NCBI GenBank assembly: GCA_911728455.2
Contig: OU452229.1
Location: 23,363,347 to 23,427,346 of the forward strand
Length of the DNA stretch: 64,000 bases
Source of the DNA: Marthasterias glacialis
Lineage: Eukaryota; Echinodermata; Asteroidea; Forcipulatida; Asteriidae
Direction: 5' to 3'
Part shown: piece after piece, positions 12,801 through 27,800 of the stretch
How positions within the stretch are numbered: the first letter of the stretch is position 1
Layout of the letters: the number at the start of each line of letters is the position of its first letter
Made by a program: the position numbers and the translations under genes
The notes under the pieces: model-generated
The model's input: the letters and a program-made list of their open reading frames with translations, nothing else
Database searches by the model: none
What the model was told of the DNA's origin: nothing

Positions 12801-15800
12801 TCTGGTTATTTGCAAGATCAAGGTCATCTTTGCAAGGACTTTGTCAGAAGTTTCTCCATCATCATGGGCATTTGGGTGATGTTCGATAAATGCCTTCTTC
12901 TGACTGGACTTTAAATTTTATTGAGCATGCATTGGAGTGGTGAACACTGCTGAGAAAAGCAAAAGTGCTGTAAGTTTGTCGGCTTTACAGCTTTTGAATA
13001 TGTTTCAACAAAGTTTAATTGGATTCCTTGGAGTTGGACTCATTTTACCCAAGTCTGAAACTTAACGTTTCGTTATTGTTTTCATGCCTATAATAACATC
13101 TTGCAATGCTAGGGCAAGGTTATTTTAATGTTGCTATGAAATAGACCCTTGCATTAAAAAACTTTAAAAGAGGCACCAAGGCCATGAGAGTGGCCATATG
13201 GTTGGCAGCTGTGAAATCCATGTCAGGCAATGTTTTGTCTTCTTCTTTTGATGTAAAACAGGTTACAGTTCTTTTGACACTTATTTGGTTTCATTTCTAG
13301 AATATATTGGACATTTCTCAAGTTTAGATTTGTCAGAGCTTTACTTTGATGGAAAGTTTTTAAGGAAGTTTCAAATGTACAAGAATGGCAGAAGAATGGT
13401 TAAGTCGTGACTCAGTGAGGAACACCTGTCTCCCAATCGTCTCTGAGTCATTTTGTTTTTATCTAAGTGAATCCAGTTTGACTTGCTATTCCTGTTAGCA
13501 AACCTTCAATTCTTGAGCCCACTTTCTTGAGGGTGTTTAGCAGGAAGTATTGCTTTGTCAAGAAAATGTTGAGCAAGGTACCAGTCTTGAGTATGTACCT
13601 GTACATAGTCATTACATGGTTGGTAACCCATGTCCACTAAGCGAGACTCCCTGTTTTAGCCATTATGTGCTTCACAGCTCTATAACATTTGTACAGGTTT
13701 TTTCATATTCGTACATTGCTGTGTATTTAAGTTTCAACAATTTGAAGCATAGTGACCCTTAAAAATTGACACTGTAGTGTCACAAATCCTATATCCAATA
13801 GACCGATTGCGCGACACGTGACCCCTTTTGGGTATAAAATGTAAACACACATGTAATCCTCCATAGGAAAGGGTGGTATGGTACACGATGATTAATGCAT
13901 TTAGTTCATTCGATCGAGGCTTTTTTTGCTCGAAATCTGTGAAAGATATTCCAGAGTTTGTACCAGAGACCTTCAAGTGGCTGAATAAAGCCAGTAAGGA
14001 CAGTTCCAGCAAGTCTTGAAAATTGTAAAAGTACCGTATAAATGTGCACGATGTGTACAGAGCGCGAGGGAACGTTAGGCCAGACGACCGCGATCACCAC
14101 ACACTTTTCAACACAAAAATTACAAAGTTTTGAAGCTGAAATCCTCAAAAGAAATTGCTTTCAAAAGAAATTGATTCCTTTTCCTATTTGAAATTCTGCA
14201 AAGCTAGGTATTAATGCTCACTTTTCCAACGTTCTTTACCTTTTTTTTTTACAGTGATTTAGGCCAACATTACAAACAAAATAACACACGGGTGGCTACA
14301 TAATAGTCATCCGACGCAGGTAGTACATGGCTTAAAAAAAACTCTTTTTTGTAGAATCCTGTTAAATTATGAAACAGAGATGTGATTTAAATTGATGCCA
14401 CAACATACTACTTTCAATAAAAGAGGCTGATTAACTAATTCATCGCTTAATGAAAGTAAAATCGACTGTTTTCGTACTCACTCTGTGTCACGGCCTATGC
14501 TTTTACACGTATTTTTTCATCAGCTGTATGACGTCATACCCAATAGGAGGTCACATGACCGCATGTAAACATTGTCGCGCAATCAGTCTATTGCCAAAGT
14601 GAAGGATTCCAAAGGACTGGGTGGGTTCGGTAGGCCCAAATAACAATGGCTTGTCACAGGATCAGGCATTCCAATCTTTTTAAAGTCCAATTTGGTGTGG
14701 AGTGATATAGGAGAAGAGGATATTGGAGGATTGAGGCCACATGGTAGCCAAACTGCCTAGTCTGGAAGGATGGGAAAAAAGAGATTACATACATGTATCT
14801 GGCATTATCTTTCTGATAAAATGTTGAAGTTGCTGTTTAACATTCTGAAGATTCTTCTAAGGAATCCTTCATAATGTTTTTTTTAAATAAATTTTGGGTT
14901 AAAATCCAGCATTCATTAAAACTGCTCTTCTCATTCTGAATCTGGCCAAATTTAATGGTTCAGGGATTCAAAACAAACTTCTCAATTAATGAAAAAGTTG
15001 GAGGTCGAAATGACATGATTTGTGTTGGCGAATGCTAGGTCAAAAACCTTTCCTCCTAAAAGCGTTATGGTTCAGTTGCTACACTGAAAAGAATTTATCT
15101 AGCCTTGACAGCAATTCCACGTAATGGGTTCATTAAGGGGGGTGTTTATGTAGTATTATTTTTGTTGTTCAATAATGCTCAGTGGTTGGTGAGGACTGTG
15201 AGTACATGTAACAGACCAAAGTTACAGACATCTTAAAAACGGTAAAAATACTGAACATGGGGCTGGGGAGGACACGTTAGCTGCAGAACAGATTAGCAGT
15301 GGAATTCAGCAAGCACTCACTGGACACCATATGGGAACAAATGGGACAGAGGACGAAAGAGACAAAGATGGAGAGACGAGCTGCAACAATACTGGGGAAA
15401 AAGTCAGTTGGTATAGGTACATGTACCAACAAGCACAAAATAAAGATATCATGCTGAGGCCTTCATCCTGCAGTGGATTGACAATGGCTGCAAAAAAAAA
15501 AGAAAAATGAAAGGTGTATTTGTGTATGGTTTGAAAGCTTGTTTATTAGCTATGAATGGGAATCCAGATGGGAGGAAAACAGGGCACCTAATAGTAGTTT
15601 TGATTCAAATTTACATGTAACTCAAAATGACATCAGATTACTTCATCCCATTACTTACATCAGGGTCCAAATATATAGAGCTGGTTGATATTTAAGCACA
15701 AAATGTAGCTAAGCACAAAACAATTGTGCTTATCAGAAAAAACGGTTACCAGCCAAATACTACATGTAAGTCACATTTAATGTCTTTGACTGGTGTCCTG

Positions 15801-18800
15801 TTAAATTTTCCTTTAAAAGTAGAAAGTTGTTGAGCAAAACATTTTTTGAGCTTGTGCCAGCAATGACTCTCCCCCTTGTATTTTAAATTTCACAGTTTCT
15901 GTGAAAAGCTACCAGGAATTTACTTAATAACTCTGTGTACAAATGAATAATTTCTTAGAAGTACATTTTATTGACAGTTCTGACAAGAGGCGGAGCTCTT
16001 TGGTTTATTATTGGTACTTCAACTTTTCCACCCTGGTCGTTTGCCAACAAAAACAGCTTTCCACAAGTTGGCTATAAAAAATGCAAGTCGGTTCCTTTTG
16101 AAAGGTATTGTGTTTATTGTGCCCTAGTTTTGTAATATGTTGAACTTCAGCTGAACTTTTCTTTGAAGTTCATATCAACTTCTGGGATGTAAAAAGTAAA
16201 GATCAATAAAGTCTGGAATAACGCTTAGTCTGACTCTTATCTCATGGGGGATACTCATGCATATATTTTAGCCACGTGTTTTTTTTTTTTATTGAGATGG
16301 GATAGAAAGTGCCGTTGTAGCTGGTGAAGTGTGATGTTCAACTGTTGTTCCATTCTCCTACATGAACTTTCAGCCTGCACCCCCCCCTTCATGCCCAATG
16401 GTGTGGTAACAATCATGATCTCTTGGGCTTTTCATTAGTGAGATGCTTAAATAGATGTTACGGTCGAGTGCTCAGTGTATTTATGAGGAACAATGTATGG
16501 GTTAATGTTTCATACAAAGCATGTTTATAAATTTTCCAACGCTGTCAAGGTCAGGATGCCTACTCAACTGTAAGTGAAAAACAAAACAAAATAATAATAA
16601 TAATAACTGGATTTATATAGCGCCAAATTGCCAAAGGATACAAGGCGCAGTATTTTTCCTGCAAGGTATTTGGAGTTATGATTTGGAGTATGAGACCTGT
16701 TCCTTTAGCACCATGTAATGGGTTACAAGGTGCTGTGACGCAATCTGCAGCCGATCAAACCAGGAACACCGGGGGTGAACCCCTTCTCTTTTCAATAAGT
16801 GCACTGGGTTCTTTTACGTGCATTACACAACACACAGGACCTACAGCTTTACGTCCCATCCAAAGGACGCAGCAATAATGGTTAAGTGTTTGGCTTAAGA
16901 ACACGACCGGGATTGGAACCCACACTCTGCTGATCAAAAACACCAGAGCTTGAGTCCGGTGTTCTTATCCGCTCGGCCACGACACGCCACAAAAACAATG
17001 CCTAGATAGGCAAGCTCTGGCCTGGTATTACACAGAGGCCACGGAGATCATGGTCTCTTTTGCCCTGGTCTCGGACTTAGTGCCCCTTCAAAAAAAGTTT
17101 CCAACAGACATTTGCAAAACGAAAATGGGCCTGCCTCTCAAAGATGACATTCTAGTCCTGAGGGATTTGTAGAATGCGTTTGTTTGTTCGTTTCTTGCCA
17201 ATTGGTTTGAATGAAAGGAAAAGTTGTTGCTTTTCTTTGGAGTTTTGTTCAAAAAGATTCCCTGCTTGAATTCATTTGTTATCTCAGTAACTAAGCATAC
17301 ACTCTACATTATACCACCATTTTCAGCGGCTGATAAGACAAAGGTGACCTTGCAAGACAAGATTATTATTTTTCTGATTAGGGAAGTTCAACTGTACCTT
17401 ATCTTGCTTCAAAGATAGTAAGCCTTCCACAAAAGGCAAGCTTTTGTCCCCAATGCTGTACACCTCAGCAGCTTTACCTACCTCAAAGGTAATACAGCTC
17501 TCTACTAAAGCCTGGCAAAGATCTGGAAGTATTTATGCTAATAATGGTGTTTTCCTGGAAGTGTTTGGTACTGGGGATAACTGCTGTTCACTGATGATTC
17601 TACCATCAGTGAATTGTATTGGGCAATCTCAGCTTCATTGCTCCAAGCAGGGTGATATCGAGATTAGTTTGTGTTTTTGGAAGTAAAGTGCATCATTAGA
17701 AATGATTTGATTTGGTTAGGAATACAACAACTGACAAGCTAGGAATTCGCTTCTTGAGCACTGCCCTTCTTGGGAAATACATGTAGCACTTCCTTTCAAG
17801 ACATTTAAAAAAAGATCAACTTTACCTTGACTACAAAAAAATTACCGTGCTCGGGCAAGATGACATTTTTTTCTCAGGAAGTTACACATCTTGGACCACA
17901 ATTTCAAAATGATGATATAAAGAATAGTATTCAAAAGCTTTGCCTTTTACGTGCAGTCTTTCACTGCACTTTATGAAGTAAAATAGGGATGAGATTTCTC
18001 CGGATTTGTCCAGATTTGACTGGATGTTACAAAGTTATTGTTATGGATTTTTTAATTAGCAAGATTGATTGATAAACAAAATCAGTCAAATGTTTTTTAT
18101 CTTAATAGTACAATTTATTTGATTAAATACAGCTCCATTTGTATATTTACTGAGTTGAGTAATGCACTGTACCTGCAATCAACTCAGATACCCTGGAATT
18201 TCAAAAATATTTGCCCATCCTGTTCTGAGAAACAATTATTTTTCTGCCCGGGCCATGACATTGAATCACACTTGGAACAAAGCCAATATCTTAATAAAGC
18301 AATGTGTAGCATAATGCAGTAGGCCTGTGTACATTAGAACGTATGCATAGTAGTAGTACTAAAAACTGCTGCGTGCTATGATTAACCATTGACAGAATCA
18401 TCAGTAGCTAAGACCTGTGCACGGTGTATAATTTTACCCTTAAATTTGCAGATTTTGAAGTTGGGTTTATCTGCAACCTGTAGGTCTAGTTGTTTTAAAT
18501 TGCAGTCCGAAAAGAGGTTATTTTAGCAGAAAGGATGGTTATCAATTAATTAATACAATAACAAGTGCAGTTTTTCTTTTATCAGGAATGAGATATCTCC
18601 AGATTTTTCTGGATTTCCGGATTTTACAAAATTACTGTTGTGGAATTTTTGTTCAAAAACAAAATAATTTTTTTTTCAGTGTCATTTACATACATCCAGG
18701 CCCTTGTAAAGCCTTAACACAGTACTTGTACTGTATTTTGACTACACCAAGGTGCTTGCCCCATCAACATTTAAGCACAGAATGCTGCCATTGATGCGGG

Positions 18801-21800
18801 TTATGGCATGGTTGGTAGCCACCAAACCGTCCACTGATGTTTTGTAGATTTTTCTTTTTCGTCCTCTCCACTCCCTGTTTTATTAGAAGAGGACATTTGT
18901 ATCAGAAAAGGAAAGGTCACAGATTTTCTTAACATCAATGCCAAGACCAGAGCAATTTGAAATAGTCAGAAATGACATATGTAAAAATAAAACTACACAT
19001 TGAGTTGTTTTCCAGGATCCAGAGCATCCAAAGTATTAAAAAATCAGTGAGTTTTCTTGTATTCACTGCAAATTTATTTTACTTGAAGGCAATTATCATT
19101 GATCATGAGGATCTGTTATGACAAAAAACACAGCGCTGCCATTTACAAGATTTGGCTTTTCACACATTCAAGGCAGGGATGAGGTTTCTCCAGATTTTAC
19201 AAAATTATTATTATGTGATTTTTTTTTACTTAAAAAAAAATTGGTAAATGGCCTCGCGTTTCGACCCTAGCAGTGTCTTTCTCAAAGGCTCTGCTAGGGT
19301 CGAAATGTGAGGCCATTAACAATTTGTTATTTAGTACAACAGGTCCTTGTGGTTGGTAAGCAGTTTGCAACTGCAAATTCCCCCCCCCCCCATTAATTAA
19401 AAAAAAAATCATGTCATTTACATACATATCCGGCCTTCGTAAAACCTTAACGCAGTACATGTACTGTATTTTGACTACACCAAGGTGCTTGCTGCCATTG
19501 ATAGGGGTTATGGCGTGGTTCGTAGCCAGCAAACCCTCCACCAGTGTTTTGTGGATTTTTGATTTTCATCTACTCTGATCTCAGTCTAGAGAATGTAGCC
19601 ACGTGTTTTTTTATTATTTAGTTTTTGATTTTTTGATTTTTTAAACTATAGCTGCTCAAGTTTGTAATTTTTTCACAGATGTACATGTAGTTTGATGGGT
19701 GTGGTACCATTTCTGATGTGTAAAACTGAAGCACAGGTATTTTTGTACATTCGATTTGAGAATTTCAATTTTTGAAACTGGTACACTCCGACTTGGATAT
19801 TTGCCCTGAAAAGCATTAACATTATCAATCTCATTTGATTTCGATTCCTAACAGAATTGCTTGAGTAATTTTATTGGTCTTAGGTCATAGCACCTTTAAT
19901 AATAGTACACTACACTATGTAGCTTGAGCTACAGATACTTATTAGCAACAGGCCCTATTGTCAACTTTGCTAAATGCAATTCAATAGCAGAAAAATAGGC
20001 TTTAAAAAAAACCCAGAATACGATTTTTTCCTTAGTCAAGTTAAAGATAATTATTAACTTCTCATACACTTGAGTGGCCAAGCGATATTGTTCTGAGCTG
20101 AAATAAAAAAAATGAAATAAAAATAAATTTCAAAAGCAAAAATACTGAGGAAAAAACATATAAAAAATGGCCTTAAGGCTAATTTTATCAGCCCAACTCT
20201 GCTGAAAAATAAAGGTTCTTCGTTTTTATACTGCCTCAGCAGTGGTGTTTTATTCTGATTCAGAGATTGCCATATCTCAAGTGCAGTGTAATCATCCACT
20301 TTGTGCCGATCTTGGCTCTTTGTGAAGCAGGGACTTGAGTGGGGCCATTAAATAAAAAAAGAACAAGATACTATACATGGCAGGCTGCCTACATAGCCAC
20401 TTTATGCCTAACGCTAAATGACGTCAGGCCTACTGACAACAACACTGACCCTGCTCTGTTTATGCAGCAATTGCAATGTCATTGACATGTCTTCAAAACA
20501 TGTAATCATAACAAATGGTTGTATGCAAGCGATCAGATGGCTTGAATTGAAGATCAGGGATGGTGGCAATTTCTTCGTAATGATGGATTGTGATGGTGTA
20601 ATGATCAACATGTAACTTGTTGGAAACGGGTAGTGGTGGTGCAGTTCGCTAAGTAAATCCAATTAAGGTGCTGTGGTTTTTGTAAAAATAGAATTAAGCA
20701 GTTAGTTAGCTAAGTTGATTAATTCAGCTGGATTTTTCCTTTTGATTTTAAATAATTGATGTCAGGTGTTCCTTTGTGATGTATATAACCAGTATATTTT
20801 AAAATGAAATTATTTTATGATAATTGCAATCACTATAGTCTATTATTAAAAAAAATATATGATTTTACATACATAGATTGAAACAGCTTACAATATGCAA
20901 TTTGTCCTTGTGAAGAGGTGCCTACATTCTTCTTCGTATTTATTAATTTCTTTTGTGGCGTAAAGAGGCAGGAAATCATATCACAAGTTTGGGAGATAAA
21001 ACTCTTGTTTTTTTTCCTTCACGATGCGGGTTTTTCGTTGAAGCACACTCCTGCTTAAGAACATACACATAGGCCCTTATCTGTTAACGTTTTTGTTAGG
21101 GACTGTCAAAAAAAAAACAAAAAAAAAAAACAGTTTGACAAATTTCACAAATGATCCACATTCTAAGATAAAAAGTGAGAATATGTTAGCAGGTTTGGAG
21201 TGCGGGCAAATGTTTATAAAAAGTCCAACTTGAATCGATTGAAGAAAGAGAAAGGGGAACCTATTGCGACTAGAGTTTCACTGATCTTTTCATTCCAGAT
21301 GCCCCCTGAACTCATCTACACACTGATTTCATACGTATTGTAATAGCTTTTGTAAAACGCAAAGTGACTGAATGACAAATTTGGTTAAGTAATCATCATC
21401 CACATGCTGTACATGTTACACTGTTGTGCATTATCACAGGGTTGTCCACACATGCCCATATAACCTTGTGTGGGAACACGGTATGCATAAGTCCACCATC
21501 GCTGCCTTCTCCCTCTCTGAGGCCCCTAAACATGCTAATGCATTGCATTGAGGACATCACAGCAATGGCCACCATTTGGCCATTCCTTCTTCCAGTCTCA
21601 CCCCCACAGTCTACTGAATCTAGGTTGTACACAAGGCCCAGGTAGCCAGGCACACAGCAACAACAAGGCAGGTTATTGTGTGTAATAAATTACCCTCTCC
21701 ATTATGTCAGTTTGGCTGAAAGTCCATGGTTGAAAATAACTCCCTTGGAAGGCTTCTATTGAGGTTGCCTTCATTATCTATACAACTGTGCTGTGTGTGC

Positions 21801-24800
21801 GAGTGAAACATGATCCAAATGCATGTATTTCACCCTGTATACAATAATAGGGTACACTTTGTAGCCTGGCTATGGATGACCCTTGACCTCCCAATAGGAT
21901 CAATGGTTTACAACGGCCATGTATTACTTGTACTTGACATACATATTCACTGTGCATGACCCTTGCCCCATGCACAAATGAAGCTCAAGAAAAGAATTTC
22001 CCCCGCTATCTGACCATGAATCTGATGATAATGGTCAGAACAAGAAAGTAGTTCCGGCTGAGCAGAATGACCTCATGCTCATAGCCTGTGTTATTCTGGA
22101 TCAGTTGGCATGGAGGTAAAGAGGGGTATTGTTTGTTTGTGTAGAGGACTTGTTAAAACGGAAAGATACATTCCTAAGCAGTGGTGGGTTTCTAGAGGAA
22201 TTAAAACACTACAGCTTGATAAGAATTATATAGAGGTTTGAAAAGCCATGATTAGAGCCTGTCATATTATACTTGTGGGGGGGGGAGGGTGGGGAGGTTC
22301 TGTTTACACATTTTCTCTGTCAATCAAGATTCTGAGTAGCCTGCTGCTTATAAAAAAAGGTTATGGGATAATTGCAGTTTTTTAATACTGCAAGATTATT
22401 TTCTTAAAGATTTAGCCCGACAATATGTGTACAGTACTTACAAAGATATCAAGATTATTAAAAAAAATGTTTTAATGGTCTCACGTTTTGACCCTAACAT
22501 AGTTTTTCTCAAAGGCTAAGTAACAACACAACACACACACTAGTATATTGAAGTAACAGAAGCAGTCAAGTAGAAAGAAGTGAAAGGATAGAGACAGAAA
22601 GAGGTCAGAAGATGCTAGGGATGAACAATGGAGTGGGAGACAAAGTGGGGGAGCTTGGGAGGGTTGTAGAGGGAAGAGGCTGGTTTAACCACAAGAGGTT
22701 GGAAACACAAAAGACAAAATCAAAGGTGGGAAATGGGGGAAAAATAATTAGTAAACGAGGCAGATTTGAAAAGGGGAAATGTGTGGAAAAAGGAGAAGGC
22801 AAAGATAAAAAGTAATGAATTATTTCCTTGGATGTTACTTCCTTAGAATATATATATCTTGAATTCATTCATGTTGATTTTGCACTGTTGCTCGAGACCT
22901 AAGTAGAGAACCTTTATACTTAGTAGCGCTAATAAACAACGTATTTTTTATTCAAACAAAAAATGGGAACAATTATTTACAGGAATTGCCAATGAATAAA
23001 TGGAGAGTCACGATTCATTTTGACCTTATTTCTATTTTTGTTTTTCTGGAACAGAAATGTATAACATGGTCTCGGGAAGAGTAATTTATTCTGCTCAATT
23101 TATTTTGAGAAACATGTAGGCCAACATTCTGGGCTTTTGATCGGCATTCTCCGCTTGGAGGGTTAGTGCAAACTGTCTGCACTACGTGTTTAAACAATGA
23201 ATGCTTCAATGTTTTTATGCTCACGAGCAGACAATTCTTCTTAACCCATAATATATGCTTACCTTAAGTGTGCACTTCTTGCTTACGCTAAGCAGAACCA
23301 TGAAATAAGTGTTCTGTGTCAATTTGGTCTTGTTACATGGGATCAGGTCGGCTCGGTTGGGTTTCTTTCCCTGCCTTTCCCCTCTGTGGACCCCGGTTCG
23401 ATTCCCGGACTGGCGGCGTGCACGTGGATTGGGTTTTCAGTCCCTACCTGACTGTGTGGTGGGTTTTCCCTATTTGGGGTTTTCTCTTACAATTTGACTT
23501 GACTTGCTGTGGTTTATTAATATTTGACCATCGCAGCCAACAGCAGAATTGAAACATTTAGAAGTTAACAACAAGCTTTGAAATGGGATCAAATCAAAAC
23601 AAACATGACACAAAAACAGTCGGATATCAAACTAGATAATACTTTAAAACTAGATAATTTAAAACTATAGTTTTTAAAAATTAAAATTGATGATGAGATT
23701 AATATTTTGAGATAGATCCACTGCAAGTTAATGTAGGAATGCTTCGAAAGTATGAATTTAAATTTTGTTCAAATTTGTTGTTACAAAATGTTGCACCCTC
23801 CATTTCTTCAGACAGTAAGTCAACACTTCTACCTTGGAGATATCGGAGTGGATTTGTGACCAATGCTATACCACCCTTTAATTTAAACCAGCATGAGTTC
23901 ATTTATTAACATGATGCAGGGCTGAACTCTTGACATTGCCTGGTCTAGTTCTTTTCAATTGAACTGGTACTGTCTATAAATAGGTGAACGATCGATGCCT
24001 ACAATGGTGGAAACAGGTATTTTTCTTTTGTGATGCTGCTTGTTTTTAAAGTCCCTGACGCTGTTTGTATCAAACGGAGAAATGAAAATTGCATGTTTTT
24101 ATTCTGTGTTATTTTGTTTTGTGATGCTGCTTGTTTTTAAAGTCCCTGATGCTGTTTGTATCAAACGGAGAAATTAAAATTGCATGTTTTTATTCCGTGT
24201 ACATGTACATCTAAATAACTCAATAATTTAGACGTATTCTAAGGTAATGTACACATTGACCATCAAGTCAACAATTTATTCAAATTAAAGACAATTCATA
24301 AATTTAAAGAGGGACAAAAATAGGTAGCAAAACATTGGTCTATTTGTTACGAAGTACTGAGATTTAATTTTAGATTTTATCTTACTTGTTATAGTGGAGG
24401 AGGAAGTACAGCTCTCTATGGCAACAAATAAATCGCTAAGCAACTTGTCTCAAGATAAATCTTGGATTATTAAATGGAACATTTTTGAAAATATTTACAT
24501 TGTACCCGTAGAGCATAATAAATCAGACGGCGTGCAAGAGATTTTTCATTAACATGTGCAATGAAAATATCTTTAAAAGTTGAAAACTAATGAACAGTGT
24601 AAACTTCAAGATGAGTTTCAAAATTTATGCCCACCAAAGTGCACTGAGGCGGATTGATAATTCATCAAAACTAGTCGTCATGAATTTATTAGGCCCTATA
24701 CATGCCTACCCTGTCAAGTCTAATGGAGGAAATCGTCAAATTATTAATCAACTGATAATCTATGTGAAGCGTTAAAAAAGGCAATTTGTCACAGTTCATG

Positions 24801-27800
24801 ATCAGGGGTAGTCTTAGCTTAGTGTATTTCTTGCACTTGTCAATTTTCTCAAATCGTTTGTGCATCTTGAGGTTTACAGGTAAAGTTTCAGAGTAGAGAA
24901 AGTTGTATTATGTAATGGTATGACCAGGATTCTGTACTCCACAGGTTTCATAAAGTATTAGAGCGATAAGCTATATAGGTGAACCGTGGTTTCATTCAAA
25001 AAATATGGCGTGTCGTGGCTGAGTGGTCAAGTGCACTGGACCCAAGCTTTGGTGTTTCGGATCAGCAGAGAGTGTGGGTTCGAGTCCCAGTCTTGACACT
25101 TTTGTCCTTAAGCAGGACACTTGATCATTATTGCTTCGTCCTTTGGATGGGACGTAAAGCCGTAGGTCCCATGTGTTGTGTAATGTACATGAAAGAAGCC
25201 AGTTACACTTATCGCTAAGAGAAGGGATTTGCCCTGGTGTTTCTGGCAGTGGCTGCTGAACACGCCTCAGCACCTTGTAAACCTTGATAAGATGGTACTT
25301 AAATGGGTCTCATAGTTCAAAGACTTCAAAAACCTGGCTGAAATAAAAAAAGAAATAAGCACTTTGAGACACCCGTAGATGAAGCGCTATATAAAAGCAA
25401 ATTTTAATTAGTATTAAAAAGATTATGCTGGCCACAGAAACCACTTGAGGTGGAAATATTAAAAATGTAAAGGAGATTTCTATGAGACGGAAGAGTTTTA
25501 ATTTAAACTTTTATCAATGTGGTGAGACACCGAGTTGAGAACACAAGACATCCTGAGCAATGTTAAATTGCCGGAAAGCCTAATCAGAGTAATTATGAGG
25601 AAAGACGATCCAGACTGTGTTAATCAAACATGCATTGTATAATGATGGGAGATCAGTATTCTTAGATGACTGGCTCGTTCTGCAGCATAGTAATTAGTAT
25701 GCAGACCTGGGTTCTTCTTAATAAATGAAGCTTGCTAATTAGGCCGTCCACTAGTGAGCAACATGTATGTCAAAATCACGTGTGTATTTGTTTTTGGGGT
25801 GGACCCCCATGAAGTGGGAAATGGATTTGTTATCTAGGAATGATATGAAAGTAGTCTCTTGAATGTACTTGAAAACCTCAAGAATAGTCAGTAAGAACCT
25901 CCAGAAATAGTCAGTAAGAATCTCATGAAATAGTCAGTAAGAACCTCAAGAAATAGTAAGGTTGTAACAGGTGTTGGAATCGTGGATGCTTTTTGCTGTT
26001 CGACATTGAATATTACATTAATTTCAATCCTCGCATTTTTAAAACATCTTTAAAGAATGCATATTAAAGTTTCATGGAAGTAAGAGCTCGTTATTCAGGA
26101 AATAAATACTGGCTGCATCCTCTGCATGTTTCTGAGGGTTTTGGTTACTCGGCTCATGTAGCCTCTATGTCAAACACGTTGACCACTGCCCAATTTCTCA
26201 GCTATGTTTACAAGAAGCAAAACAAAGGTGCTTAAGGTAGCAAAATAATCTGTTTTACAGGATATCAAAGGGATTTTTACTTGTGTGTGTGTGTTTGTAG
26301 TTTTCATATTACTGTGACAGGTTGAAAAACGTATTTTCTTAATTATTCATTTATTCATTATTCACACTCTGTTTGAGCGCCCCCTGGTGGCTGCTCATTG
26401 AATTGAATAATGAAGAAAATATACTATTAAATATTCTTCACTTGCCACAACCAACGACTTTCTGTGGCACGAAACGATAATTTACCCATACCTAGTTTAT
26501 GTACAACGTGTGTGCCGGTCAAAGGTGATCTTTCGTGGCACAAATTTGTTTGTTGCGTGTCGACGAGTGGGCGTCTTTAAGCGGGGGGGGGGGGGGGGGG
26601 GGGGGTGTGACCGTCAGCGCAGAATTCCGGTCCAGTTCTCAACAGCACACAGAAGCTACACAGACAGCTGGTTGTGGTAGCATCTCCGGCCATCATACAC
26701 ATTCGTTAACCTCTTTGATGACCTCACCCCTGAATCATAATTAAACTGTCCCATTGTAATTATTGCTCATCTTATCAACAAATTAAAGAGGTTTAACCTA
26801 ACACAATGTGAATATCTACATATACTTTTTGTGATTGTTTCTGTGACACTAGGTTTTTTTTTCTTCTTGAGAATACTGGATAATTTTATCTTTGGAAAAA
26901 ACTGCCAGCAGCACAGTGAAATCGTGATAAGCATAATTATGAAGTTTTTAAATTGTGACAAGGTCGGTGGGGAATTATCAAGAACAATTTTTGGATAAAT
27001 AGAATTTGAAAGATAAGATTTTTTTAACATGACCTACATATGATTGCCAAGTCCAAGGTCCAGATATTTGTACTAGAAGTAACTTGTAATATAAAAAACG
27101 GACGTTCTTTGACCTTATCCTCGTTTAACATGTATTTGATTTTTTTTTTTAAGTATAAATATACTACACCGAGTTGTCAGATCTTTTTTTTTTTTTTTTT
27201 TTTTTTGGGGGGGGGGGGTAAATAATGTTTGTTTCCATGAGTTATGTTGCACCTTGTAACAAGAGAGCAAATTACACAAATTGATATGAAGCCTAAAAAG
27301 TAACACAACCACTACCATATCAGCTGAGATGTTGGTTGCATGATTTGGATAAGTAGATTTCAGGCCCGATTGCTTCGTTCTTGGAAAGGGTAAGGGCACC
27401 AAGGCATTTTCTTCTTGATAGAGGGCACCTCTATGAGGAAATTGTCAATTTCTATTGGAACATTTCAAGGGCACCAAGGCAATGATCAGGGGCAACTGAG
27501 GCAATTGCCTCCATGAAATATTAGGCCTGATGTTGTGAGTTTTAAAACGAAACAATATTTTTTGCTTCAAACTTTTGTTTCAGTTTTTAAACAGTGCAAG
27601 TGTTGAATTATTTTCTGTTGTGTAGGATACATCCTTTATCAGTTGTATTTTGGTAATGCTGCATTATTTTGCCTTACCTTCAACCCAAACTAGAGTATTG
27701 TTTATTCTGTCAAATTTTACACACTTCATGTCCCTCCCAATGCCTGATGTAAGACTTGACAATAAAGTAAACAAACTTCTTGGATTGATATTAACTTTTA

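Noticed and set aside
12604..12879. Candidate exon upstream of Ig2
   Set aside because: No Ig features, and its phase does not fit. The real Ig2 exon is at 27921.
16678..16943. Overlapping open frames on both strands
   Set aside because: They lie within the tRNA-derived SINE and recur in translated form at other SINE copies.
25007..25087. Possible tRNA gene (A-box and B-box)
   Set aside because: Part of a 400-bp repeated SINE with a degenerate acceptor stem, so a retroposon and not a functional tRNA. The same applies at 28557, 33190 and 57030.
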